From Ophioderma brevispina (Eukaryota > Echinodermata > Ophiuroidea > Amphilepidida > Ophiodermatidae), in contig JAMKCH010002883.1 in NCBI GenBank assembly GCA_023653785.1, positions 87,501 through 151,500 on the forward strand: 64,000 nucleotides of DNA. The letters are read 5' to 3'. Within the stretch, counting starts at the first letter, position 1; every line of letters begins with the position of its first letter. Positions 45,490-57,508 of this stretch are shown here, piece by piece. The notes under the pieces are model-generated. The model worked only from the letters and a program-made list of their open reading frames with translations. It searched no databases and was not told the origin of the DNA. Position numbers and translations under genes: made by a program.

Positions 45490-48400
45490 AAATAGAATCA
45501 GGTAAGGTTTCAAACTTTAGAATGTAAAAATGTTCATACATTTGAACTTTTTCCCCCACTTAGGAGTTTAGTGTACCGTCTGCAAAGGATAATTAAATTA
45601 ATTAGAGAAAGATGATTAAAAAAGATATGTTAGTTTGCTTTTGCTCTATCCAGTTGTAAATATGTTGCTTTACGGTCATTTTGTGATTAACCAACTAACA
45701 TTCGCTTATACCAAGATCAACATTGCTTATAAAACCGAACCATCCAAGTAAGTGGCGCCATGTACAAATTTGATGACGGATCTCAAACGTGAAAGGACTA
45801 ACATGTAGCTTATACACGTACAAAAACTCTTTTATGAGCATATCCTCTCAACTTCTTGCAGGTACACATGAAAGCGGCAAAATTTTGAACTGTCATCGCT
45901 TAATCAACTAGAATATTTTAACCACTTGTGATTGGCTCAGTGCAAATCAAGTAGGATAATTTACCCACCAGGCGCCCAAATCAAGGTATCAGTAAGTACA
46001 CAGTAATATAACTCGTTGTAGCATAGAGCATGTCCAAATTTAAACGGGTAAAGATAAATCACTTTTGAAGAGCCATATGAAGTAACCACTATTTGGTGGA
46101 TTAAACCTCACTTAATTTTTTTTTTTAATTTGATTGGAAATCTAATCTTTATTGTGGTAGAGAGTCACGACTACAAGAGTAAATACGCTCGTACGTCTAG
46201 TTTCATTCCACGAACTAATGGCTACTTACCGACACCTTAAAATCTAAACAATAAATTAATCTAAACACTATCAAGTGATTTTGACCTAAAAGTCAAACAC
46301 TTTGGAAATTGGCATAGGAGCTTATGAGTGAAGATAAGTCTTACATCTGAAAAATTGATAGAAGGTAAGAAAACTTCAGTGTTATGAATCTGCAGTGTTA
46401 TGAATCTGCAGTGATATGAATCTCCATTCAATTTATGTAAAGTACGTGTCCAGTACGAACCCAGCAATTACTTAAAATATCCGATTTTGTCCTTATTGGG
46501 TGCCTTTTGGGATTCACTTGTAGGGTATGTTAGGATACAATTGTCCTTGTTACAAACATGCAACAACTGATTTTGAGGTTTTCGATTTTCTCATTACGGC
46601 AATCCTGACAGTAACTTTAAAAAACAATTGCCTACCTTAACGCGTTTTCAATATTTTATATTCATTTTCATATTTAGGTGTTATTATACTAACTCTTTTA
46701 AGAAGCGATTTTTCACCCTTTTCCTTTGCAGATTAATAGACGAGGTATAGATGTTAATGATATAATAAAACACTATATAATCATAAATAACAGCAGAGTG
46801 AATAGGGTTTTTACAAAAGATTATTGCAAGTTACATCTTTGGGTGCTTTTGTAATTCCCTACTGAAGCTCAGACGTTTGCTTGTGTATCTGCATAGATTT
46901 TTTACATTCCCTTAGGTATAGAGTTTAAACCATGACCTTATCTGTTTTTTACCAAGAATGGTTGGCGAGTAATTTAATCACAATTCACTGTTATCATTTT
47001 CATATCTATCTAAAAATTAATAACATTGCAGCATACCTGCTATCATCATTAACACTATGTATTTGAAGATCATATTTGATATGCTTTTTTTTTTACCATT
47101 TCGCTATAAGCGTCTGACGAAACGTTTATCAACAACTAAACTAAATAGTTTCAAAGCGAAATTAAAGAGAATATCCAGCACCATGCACGCGGTTCTCTGC
47201 TGTTAATCTTAAAATATAACCCTTTAAATCGGTGAACACCCGCTCAACATTTTTACACACTGCTAACTGTATATCTACGGGCAGCCAAGCAATACTAATT
47301 CTATACTATATGTTTTAATACAAATATGCCCTAACTTCTAAAAATACATACCATGTAAATTTCGCCTTATGCTTTTTTGGGGCATGTGGCACATGCGTGT
47401 ACGTGATTTTATAACAAATCAGGCGCCGTTCCCCTTTGTTCAATCAAGCTGTTTCTTTTTATCCATTAAGCTCAAATAGTTTGAAAACTCCAAATTGGAG
47501 ATATGATGTTCGAAATAAACCAGAATCTTGACACTTCCGCTATGAAAGTTAATTTACTTTGTCTGTTTGGATTTTACCACTTTTGCGTCTTTGTTAAAGA
47601 ATGGTAAAATTTTAAACTATTGGGTAGTGAGTAAATACAAAAGTTTTGCTGTTTCATTCATTGGAAGGTATTATCGGGTCCTGTTGTCTGCCCAATTATT
47701 TACGAGCTTCAGGTCAAATTCTTCATGTATAGTTTGAACTAGTTTCCGACACTATGTAAAGTGTTTCCTTTGTGCCTCTTAGCAAGGACAAATTTCATGA
47801 CCCTTGCCCCTCCAAACCTATTCTAAACTCGGCAACAAAGTCATGACAGAAATTTACAAACCAAACACAAATAAACCTAACAAATTTTTGTTTGGGGGGG
47901 GGGTATTGAATTGGTCCAATCAAAACAGCAGTAATTGAATTGGCTTGTCTGTGGAAATAACCCATATCACGTCACCTATTAATTGGCAAATTGGCTTGAA
48001 AATTTTCTACAACGGCAAAACATTTTGAAACATATATACAATTAGTCTGTTGGTGCCATTAAAGGATAATAATAAAGTTCTTCGTATAACGTTCAGACAG
48101 CTTCCACACTATTTTTGTTATCTCTACGATGCTTGTTATGTCCCAGGATATAAAAAACGAGCTTTGCCTTTGACTTCTTTCGCCCCCTTTTCTCATTGTT
48201 TGATGGCCAAGACGTAATTGTGGGGGCGGAGTGAAAAGTCAAAAGCAAAAACGGGTATTGGATTGCATTGCAAATTGGTATGCAACTAAAACAATCAAGC
48301 CGTCACGAATTATTGTATAGCTTCTTCTTCTCATGAAGGCCGGAATTGGGCTGTGGTGGGCATAAGTATTAAGCAGGTGTGGGTGCATGTGTGTGTTTGG

Positions 48401-48560
48401 GTTTGGTGTGTGGGTTTTTTCGCTGATTTCGATGTGAAAGAACTCACTGCTAAAAAAGAAACGCAGCAAGTTTTTATGGTGGAAGTCCATGTAATAGCCT
48501 TTATGTGGGTGCAGATGTGGGGGTGGTGGTATGGTGTTCTCTTTATATGATGTGCATTTG
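45490..48560 (+). repeat. Block alpha, copy 3
   Basis: Same orientation as copy 1, starting at the position equivalent to 30011. It contains neither T20 joint nor internal duplication. It differs from copy 1 by frequent one- or two-base insertions and deletions, many in homopolymers, and continues directly into block beta. Confidence 0.9.
46263..46620 (+). mobile_element. TTAA-flanked MITE, copy 3 (within alpha copy 3)
   Basis: Same element as 31417-31783 at the homologous position. The left TTAA is degraded (AATCTAAACACTATC) and the right TTAA is at 46617-46620. Confidence 0.7.
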
Positions 48561-48564
48561 TGTA

Positions 48565-50439
48565 AGGCTATGACAGTGGTAAGAATGGTAGAAACCTTAA
48601 GCCTAGGACTGCAAAATTGAAGGGAAAATTAATCGGAACGCGTCCTCCCGTTTTAGGGGTCCCCATTTTACAAATCCCCCTACGATGTATAAAACGGGGA
48701 CTAAAAAACGTGGACCCCAGTTAAACCCTTGTATACCACCTTAAAATGTTTTTAACGGGTCCCCGTTTTCAGGGTCCCTATTTTCGGGGTCCCTGTTTTA
48801 TAAACACCCCTTTCGATCTTTTCTTACAAGCAAGTATGTCCACGTTTTGGCTCTACTTAATATATACACCCTGGTAAGAAATGTTCATTAAATTAACAGC
48901 GATTTGCCTGGCAGTGGGACTCACAACAGTGTCAACCACGTTTTTTTTCAGTCTTTGCACTTTCGATCCCCGTTTACAGTTATGTGCACGTTTTGAGTCC
49001 CCGCTAAACAGTCAAACGCGTTATTTTCCGATCATTTTTAACAGGTAACAGTATATATACTGGACTTAAAACCACACACAACAAAATCTGTTGCAGTTTT
49101 TGCCTTGAATTGGAAGTTGATCAGGTATTATACGTTGAAGACCTCATTGGAGTTGATATACCCTTGCTTGTTAAGTGAAGTCCCCACACTCGATTCCGAT
49201 TCACCCTATTAAGCTCTTTGACGTCATGGCGCCCTTCCAACCCTCTCAAATATTCAATTCACTGAAAGGTCACTGTGTGCAAGTAATTCTCTACAGCATC
49301 CTTGCCTTTTATAAATTGACAAAGCCAGGCTTTCAATGATTATGTTGCATGTTGGTGAACCTATATAATAACGGTTAACATTCGACATACTGCTAGCCCG
49401 TAAAGTTTATTTTATGTCAAACGTGTTTTTTTCAACGGTGTGTTGGCTTTCGCTTATATCCCGGTCATTATTTAAGTAGATCGGAAAACTATGATCTAAT
49501 TGTAGAAGCTTTGATGTCAAGTACGGTCGGACGAGTTTCTTCGTTTCCGCTAAGATCTCAGGAACTAGCTGTCACTAATTTGATTAATTGGGGTTTCCTT
49601 CCGCTCGTTTTTTTGATTTCATAATCATCGATCTATATTATACAATGTCTAAATATAATCAAAACAGTAATCTGATACTTGGAAATTCTATAACCAACAT
49701 AGTAGCTTTAAAACGAAAGCTGTGTCCAAGGTCCCAGCTGATCCATCGCCTGCGTCAGTTATGAAAATCCGGACTTGTACAACCTCATATTCGAAAACTC
49801 GTTCGGAAGTGACATATACTATGACAGGAGAGGATTTCATACATGCTGATGACATACAGTCTCTGTACAGACAAATAAAACGTTTTTATATAGGCGATTA
49901 ATACCTCAATACGGCCGCCGCTGTTGGTCCCCCGTCGCAAGAGGCAGAATATCAAAAATCGATAGAGCAGACTACAGTGTATTAACCATTCTGAATTTTC
50001 CCGCCAAAGGACTCACGATTGGAAATCATCGGATTCTCATTATACGATGGCCGTTATGGCCGATCCTTTTTTAATTCAATACCTACAAAGATTTGAATGA
50101 AATTCAAAGGTTCACATTTGTGATAATCATGAGTAGTGACCCCTTCTTTTTAAACAAATACCAAATGTCAATACCAAGAACTATTGCATACTATATTGGA
50201 AACAGAAAAAACATGAATGTGGCTTAGGCTGGACAGCTGTTCACACATGCAAGGGGATAGCATACCTCTTCATCTATCAACACGTACAGTGATATTATAG
50301 GTTTTGCGAAGACGGGGAAGACATTTTACGTGAGGTCTTTAAATGGTACCAACCCATGGTTCTATAAGTCGTCGCAATTAAAAGGGATATTACCCGATAC
50401 TCAGCCTCGACCCCACCAATCCCCGGGCACCAATCACAC
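48565..50439 (+). repeat. Block beta, copy 2
   Basis: Reverse complement of 34275-35955, including the GGGGACC hairpin repeat (48640-48810). Ends at AATCACAC (50432-50439), the target-site duplication of the following hAT-type MITE. Confidence 0.88.
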
Positions 50440-50697
50440 CAGGCCCGTAACCAGGATTTTTTTAGGGGAGGGGATATTTTTTTTCAAAAGGGAACATTTG
50501 CCAAGAATTGTAAAGGAGGGGGCGAATTTGGCAAAAGTGGACTTTATTACCGACATTTTAACCTTTTCTCGACTCGCTCCAATCTCAAAATCTATTATAT
50601 GGCCCATTTTTAGCTCTTTTAGGGGATTTAGGGGGCTTCATGGATTTTTTTTGGGGGGGCATCTGCCCCCACCGCCCCTCCCCTGGTTACGGGCCTG
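50440..50697 (+). mobile_element. hAT-type MITE, complete copy (258 bp)
   Basis: Termini CAGGCCCGTAACCAGG and CCTGGTTACGGGCCTG are exact inverted repeats of 16 bp. They are flanked by a perfect 8-bp duplication, AATCACAC (50432-50439 and 50698-50705). Eight-base duplications with CAG...CTG-type ends are the hallmark of hAT transposons. There is no transposase, so it depends on an autonomous relative not seen here. Relatives lie at 34048-34274, 38853-38888 and 42705-42931. Confidence 0.93.
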
Positions 50698-52400
50698 AAT
50701 CACACCATCAAACCTGAGATTTTGGTATTATTAGAAAGCTTAAAACTGCAACGTATTATGGCTGAACTCTTCCCATTACGATGTTACAAGCAATAAATAC
50801 AGCCTGTCCCCAAAAAGTTTGCCCTCCATCAGTTGCGCATTTTTATAAAAATGGATATTAAAATACAAAATCACAGGTGTTTACTTTCTCATACGGAGGG
50901 TAAGATTAGTAGTATGTTGTCCATGCTAAAGTTTAATCGTTTTGTTAGAGATTTATATTGATTTTACTACAATAACCGAAATAAGCTTTAGTACTAAACG
51001 GAACAAAATAGGCCGTTGGACACAAGTGCCTGGGGTTGAACGTATGGGGTCAACAGGAGAAAGAGCAAAATGCCGAGACTATTTGAATTCTGTCTTTTAA
51101 AGGAAGATCTTCCTACACTGCAAAAACTGGAGTGTTAACTTTAACACCATGGGTGTTAATTTTAACACCATCCTGGAGTCAATACGGGACCACACCCACT
51201 GGTGTTAGATTACACCATGTTAGTGTTATATTAACACCAATGTTTGTGTTACAATGTTGATATAAACACTGTTTTGGTGTGTAATTTTCACCACTATGGT
51301 GTTAATCATTTTTTTAACACTGCCATGTGCCAATTGACACTACTGGTATAAATTTAGCACTCTCTTGGAGTCAATACGGGCACCACTCCCTCTGGTGTTA
51401 ATTAACACCAAACTTTAGTGTTACATTTAATTTGTAACATGTGAATATTTAGTAGAAATGCTTGATTTTGTTATTTTTTGTGCTTCATTCATACTGCGTG
51501 CCTCTAACAAATCATACAGAATACCAACATCCATAATTAAAATCATGCAGAGCACACGGTGGGTGTTAAATCCTAAATTTTCAACACCAGAACTAACCCA
51601 CACGGCTGACAAACCGACTTGGTGTTAAAATTTAACATCCCCCAGTTTTTTGCAGTGTAATCTGAACTATAAACTGTAATATAGCTCGAACTGCTAATTA
51701 AAACGATGTGAGGTTTTATTGTAAAAGAACTCAACCCATTGTTTGGTGTTTTCTCATTTTGCATTAAAAATTAAATGCAATGGTGTAAAAAAAAATCATG
51801 GGGATTACATGACGCAACTCTCCGCTTGCTAACTTGGTTTCCCAGTAGCATTATGAATTAAAGACTGCTGCTGAATTGTATAATACCGCGCTATTTTCCT
51901 CTCTTGTCTACGCACTATTCAACTACACTACACTGATCTTCCACTCGTCATAGTCAATATTCAAGTTTCCCTCCAAAAAATTTCATTCAAATAAAGTACA
52001 TTAGGCACGATGGGAACTCGTCTTTTTTCATTCCATTGTGTCCATTCCTGTTACCACCACAATCAAACCATTCATACATGAAATAACTTCATACGAATGA
52101 AAAAGTACAGTTATGGCAATGAAGAGAATAAGGAAACGACAGGGTTTTCCTTTTAAAGAATTTGGCAGATTTTGTTCCAACCTGCTTACTTAGCAAAATT
52201 AACAGGTGAAGAAAACTCATGATATCTATCGTTTATTTTATCTACTGGTGTTGAGCAACTTCGGTCATAATTTGTTTTACGGTTTCCGTAAAAATTTGTA
52301 AAGTAAACTATGTGTTGCCTGTAATACACCGACTTGACGTCACGTTAAAAATGGCGATCGGATACGATTACATGTTTAAATTGAGATAATATATTGACGA
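50698..52400 (+). repeat. Block gamma, copy 2
   Basis: Matches 38889-40551 without its SINE but with a 542-bp MITE at 51116-51657. Homology then passes into block delta with no 3.45-kb transposon. Confidence 0.9.
51116..51657. mobile_element. 542-bp TIR MITE built from GTGTTAA/TTAACAC words
   Basis: Ends CACTGCAAAAACTGG and, in reverse, CACTGCAAAAAACTGG, flanked by TA (51114-51115 and 51658-51659). The interior consists largely of GGTGTTAA / TTAACACC repeats in both directions and two copies of GGAGTCAATACGGG. The homologous site in gamma copy 1 (near 39319) is empty. Non-coding. The TA duplication suggests a Tc1/mariner-like mover, as inference. Confidence 0.88.
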
Positions 52401-52411
52401 TGTCTTTTTAT

Positions 52412-53395
52412 GAGACATAGAAATTAAATGTTGTTATCGGGTGTGGTACCTTAATTTATTGTACTCTTTTCTTTGCTCTTCCAGTATATATCAATGTAAT
52501 CCATTCGATCTGCTCTCATCATATTCGCACTACATATGTCATGGATGCAGGTCTAGCACTTGCGAGATTTGCAATTAAAGTGTTTTTTAAAAACACCTAA
52601 AGTTGGGCTTCCAGAATATACGCTTTTCCAATCTATTTTGTTCTCACTATGTTCATAACACAAGCGGCCGATTTACGGTTTTAGCATTCACCGCATTTCC
52701 AACACGGCCAGTACGAGTGGTTGCCACTTTTTGTTCTTATTCTAGATTATTGATATAAGAGATTATTTTTAGTTGTTACTTACTACTTCCGGAACATGAC
52801 ATTTGCAACTATTCCTGCTCCCACATTATCTTCTATCATTTTAGCATTTATCATTTAGCATTCCGGGCATTTTTCAAGACGTCACAAAAACATCTTGGGC
52901 ACCTTTAGATGTCGCATGAAATCGTTAGGTTTTAGGGCTAATTTTATATTCTAGGTGGTGGTTTTATTCAAGCACTCTAATGGGTGTAAATAATCACTAA
53001 AATGCATTGGAAGATACGAATCTAAATGATATCAGTTTGCTGCACTAACTGTTTTTAAAGTATCTCAGGGTAAAATTTGATATGTTTTTCTTAATTTGTC
53101 ATAACATATTGACGACGACGATGACAAGACAATGATCCCATCACTGCCAATAGATGGTACAATTTGTGATCCATAGCTTTGTTCTCCGATTTACCTAAAA
53201 AAACCGTGCTCTTTTATATCCATTTGAAATCTTCACTTTAGTTTGGTATACTATAGTACTATATACCCAGTCGAAGATGCAGATGTGATCTACCCTTGAT
53301 AAAATTAATTATTTACTATTTTGTGTCTGCAAATGGGCAGAAATTACAGCACAGCGGCCCTTGGACCGCATGAACATTTACTCATCAAATACCAC
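52412..53395 (+). repeat. Block delta, copy 2
   Basis: Shorter, indel-rich counterpart of 44010-45489, ending at CATGAACATTTACTCAT. Beyond it the sequence is unique in this window, so 53395 marks the right edge of the block array. Confidence 0.85.
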
Positions 53396-53399
53396 CCTC

Positions 53400-54925
53400 A
53401 AAATGAAGGATATCTAATCAACCAAAAACAAAAGGCACTAGGATCACGAATACTGCAAATATTGAACGTGATTGATAAAGAAATTAAATAACTAAGATAA
53501 TAAATAAGCTTTGAAATACCTGGTTCATGGCTTTGTCCCTCTGCAAAATGATACGCTGGACAAACGTGTTTACGTCCTTGGCGATCCTATGAATAATTCA
53601 ATGCTGTCGCTTGCACGAATCATTAACACATTTTCACAATTGTTAAGTCACACTGAACAGGATGAGTTCTGGAAACACACTGAATGGTACAGATGCTCAT
53701 TTTAAAAAGAAAAAGCACACACACACCGGCTTCGTATGTACAGTTTTTGACAGGTAAATTAAATAATGTATCATAACGCAAATTATAGCTGATATCTTAA
53801 AATGTAATAACCTGGGTCTTGGCTTGTTTTTATATCCAGAGAGTAGGTCTTTATCCCAGAAGCTGAATTCTAATACTGGCTGTAATGAAGTGCAATATAA
53901 CAATATTAGCCTTGGAAGGGTGGTCATTATACAGACAACGGCCTGATTAGAAAGAGTGTTTTAACAGCGTTGACTTGAATGATGATCAGTCAATAGGTCT
54001 TTTTGATAAATGCAAAGAAAGCACTCTCATACAAACAATGGAAACGAAGAGGATGTTAAGAGAAACATTAATGTGATATTTGTTTCTTTCAAGGGATTCA
54101 TTATGATATCTATCTATCACTTAAGAGAAATGTGTCACAAGGTTTGTTTTAAAGGCATATGTCATGATTTTAGCGCCATCATTTTTGTCTATGATTCATA
54201 GACATGTAGAAAAGATCAGATAATTTGGATCTCAACAAATTTCCAACTTTTTAACTATGTGGCTTTGTATAAGTTCTTTATATCATAATGCATTTTACCA
54301 TTAAAGGGGCACAGGTATCCGGAAAAATAGAAAAGCCCTTAAAATAACTGAGATAGATAGATAGGGACTTGCATTGAGCACTGAAACAGCCTTATTATAC
54401 CAAGAGATATTATAATAGCTACCTAGAAGGGCTCTAATTTCAATTCCAAATCAGTTGGTCATTTGCAGCATTTACACTTCATTTACAGTCAAAATATCTT
54501 TGTTTTAGTACTTAGCGTTACATACCACTAATAATCAAGAAGCTTTACATAACTAAGAATGTTACGGACCAGTTGGAATGGTTTACGGGAAACTTGCCGT
54601 ATTCAGATGTGTATTTTGTTCCATGTCAGTTGAGCAACGTTAGCCATCGGAATAAAACAACCCCAGAATGGTTTTATTTCAAAATTGTTTGATTTACACG
54701 AAAAATGTTTTAGTCTTATTCATTTCAAGTTGAGGGTTAAAGCATGCAAAATGGATATAAATATGCAAACATTCAGTTTTAAAAAATAGGGCACCGTATT
54801 TGCAAAATGCACCAGTGTCCCTTTAAATTTAAAATAGGAAGCTGCCGCCGTGATACTTTTAAAGTGGAAATAGTAAACCCCACATTGACACAACTTTGAA
54901 GTTGGTTTAATCGAGTGCGGCAACG
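53400..54925. other. No supported gene; one faint coding candidate
   Basis: Mostly AT-rich, non-repetitive DNA. A 65-codon plus-strand frame from 53508 to a stop at 53703-53705 has a protein-like composition (VYVLGDPMNNSMLSLARI, DEFWKHTEWYRCSF at its end). It follows an AG (53507-53508) with a TAACTAA branch-point-like word but no pyrimidine tract. It could be a terminal exon, but I recognise no family. Confidence 0.3.
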
Positions 54926-54932
54926 TTAGTTT

Positions 54933-54984
54933 GATCAAAGGGTTAGCTTGACATTTGTGATCAAAGGGTTAGCTTGACATTTGT
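54933..54984 (+). repeat. Perfect 26-bp direct duplication carrying TCF/LEF-type sites
   Basis: GATCAAAGGGTTAGCTTGAC plus six bases is repeated head to tail without a mismatch. Each copy has TGATCAAAGG, a match to the HMG-box TCF/LEF consensus used by Wnt/beta-catenin signalling. Function is inference from the motif only. Confidence 0.6.
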
Positions 54985-54989
54985 GCACT

Positions 54990-55500
54990 TGAACTGAAAA
55001 AGGCGATTAGGATTACAAGTTTGATATTTTTGTAGCTCCCCCTCATCTGCTAATTCCATGATTATACCATAGGTCACTGAACTGACGATGTACAATAGCG
55101 CGGGCCTTAGACAAGGGTTCAATGAGAGTGATTTTACACCAAACTTAAAGGGTATGTGAATTGTCTCTGGAGCTGAATCACGATTAGTGATACTGCGTAC
55201 TGAATAAGTTAGTTTTAAGTTGAATAAGTTATATATTTTGTACTTTGTCAAGATAATTTGACTTTTTAATGTATAATCACATTACAATAGTAATAGCATG
55301 TCATATACATTCATATGGAATGGTATAGTTGGTTCCGATCACATAAAAAATCTCAAATTTTTAATTTAATCAAGGAGGGCGAAACTGTGTCATATGGAAA
55401 TCTGTTCCCAAAGCATTTTCAGGTGTAAGGTGGTTTAGTGAGGGCAATGACCCCTACTAGTTCTCAAGTCACAATACCTGCATCCGAATATTTAAACTTT
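54990..55500. other. No supported feature
   Basis: AT-rich DNA. A 96-codon minus-strand frame (54961-55251) partly overlaps the 26-bp duplication and carries no recognised motif. Confidence 0.4.
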
Positions 55501-55502
55501 AA

Positions 55503-55633
55503 GGTGAGACTTCAAACTCAACCACCTGTTGACCGTGTTTCATTGTTTAGAACTACAGAATCTAACCCGTTTCAACCTCAAGGCTCCAGGGTGAACCGGT
55601 GAGCAATCAGAGTGTGAGTTTTGAAGCCATTCC
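55503..55633 (-). mobile_element. Short TIR repeat, copy B (about 130 bp)
   Basis: Reverse-orientation relative of 24559-24698. Ends GAGACTTCAAACTCA and GAGTTTTGAAGCCA, with CATTGTTTAGAAC and AACCGGT in the same relative positions. Non-coding. Confidence 0.6.
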
Positions 55634-55860
55634 TAATGTATTGTACAAACTCTCATATCGTATCAAAAGCTCTTGCTAGGTAGCAACCCGACCCATTTTG
55701 TAGGCTTTCCAGAATGAAAAAAATATTTTTGAACAAAATAATAAATTATCAAACCCTTAAAAAGGCAAACCAACTCACTAGCCACGTGAAAAACTAATGC
55801 ATTTTGTCCAAGGACAAAAATAAGATTCATAGGTCATTTTGAAAATAAAGAGACTGCTTT

Positions 55861-56490
55861 GTACAAAACCAATTTCTTCATGGGAGTACCTATGAAGTAG
55901 CTGTTAAGTAGCCATGGAGTACCCACCCGCATGGGTACCACATCGCCGGCCGCAAAAGTGGGGGTAATCATCCATTTAGGTACAAACGCAGTAGCCTAAC
56001 CACTAGTCACCCCATGCGGGAGTACCTGCACGGGTACTCACATGCAAATGAGCTTTGAGCTCTGTGTCATTATTTTAGTAATTTTATATGTTTTTACACA
56101 CAATGTCATATATAGGGGTTTTTGGTGATGCTCAACTCAAATGTAGATGTTACATAGCTTGAAAATGATCAGAAAGTCGTAAATAACAATGGAATGTTTG
56201 GCGCCTTCTATGGTCCAAAGTACTGCCTATTAGGTAGCTGGTAGGGGAGTACCTGTGAAGGTACTCCCGTGCAGTAGAACGGTGGTACTTCCACTACTGG
56301 TGGCTTACATGGGTACCTGTCAGTCACCTAGCAGGCAACTGCAGAGTACACTATAGGATGGTACTGCTAAGTAAACATAGTTGCTATCCACCCAGTGGCT
56401 TGTGTACTTTGCAAGTACTTAGTTGTAGGTACTGCATCAATAATGCATCAAGGTGATACCCCTCGAGTAGAGCTAAGAGTACACATGGAG
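55861..56490 (+). repeat. GTAC-dense, hairpin-rich patch
   Basis: Roughly eighteen GTAC tetramers in about 630 bases, mostly as GAGTACC, GGTACC or GGTACTC, so many are self-complementary. The best hairpin is GGGAGTACCT (56245-56254), loop GTGA, AGGTACTCCC (56259-56268). Another pairs GAGTACC with GGTACTC near 56030. It may be a degenerate foldback element. No boundaries are clear. Confidence 0.5.
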
Positions 56491-56494
56491 TAGC

Positions 56495-57495
56495 CTAAGC
56501 TTTGGGCTACACCGTGAGTAGGAATTTTGCTGTGTATATAAGAAAACACGGTTGACATTTCAACGAAGTATCTGATCGCGATTGGCTTATCATTCGTGTA
56601 AGACTGCCCGGAATTTTCGGGTATCGTACATAGTTTACTTTCTAATAATTTGTGTACTTCTATATGCTCTACATTGATGTTTCCAAGACACAAAACATTC
56701 CATTCATTGTGATAAGCAGCCCCCCATAACATTAAGATATTCAAACTTTAGGTTTGTTCAAGTTCAAAATGTCTAAATATTATTTTTAAAGTAAGGAACA
56801 ACAAAGCATAATTTCGCTTACACTTTAGCAATATAGCAATTATGTTAAAGGATTTTTATTTAAAAATCTTGTCCAACTTTTGCTGGGTGAATGTAATAGC
56901 TTAAGTGCAATTTAATCAATTTTAAAGTAGAGAGGCTTTTGTGCTTTGTCACCACTAATGCAAATTAAACTATTTTCATTTCGTTACTTTCTGCTATAAT
57001 TGGATTACAATTAGAGAAAGTGATCGTTTTGTTAGGTAAACACCTTGAAAAATAAAGCAGCGTATGTTGGTGTGTAGTGTGATCGTTGAAAGTAAAATTG
57101 GTTACCTACCTAGAAAAAAAATGGTAGAGAACTGGTGTTTGTATCATTACGCTGCGGGCGTTACGGGACTATGATTGTACCAGATAAGCAGAATTTATCA
57201 CAGCTCACAGAACATTCTATACAAATTCCGCTAAAATCCTTTTTGGAGAAAAAGTTTTATGAGTGTTTGAAAGTGGGCAAGGTTTAAAACAGGGGTTAAT
57301 ATTTCAAAATGTTCCGATTGTGATAAAACACATACCAACTTATTCATTTCGTCATAAGGATCAAAATAAGGATAATTTGTCCTACCTTCCTCCTATAGTT
57401 TTAGTACTACAAACTTAATGGTTCAAGGCCATCCTGGGGATTGACTGCTTCGATTTATATGAAACTAATCCCGAATTCTTATTCTTTGTCTGGCC
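56495..57495. other. No supported feature
   Basis: AT-rich DNA with no recognised coding frame, RNA or repeat boundary. Confidence 0.4.
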
Positions 57496-57508
57496 ATACC
57501 AAAACAGA

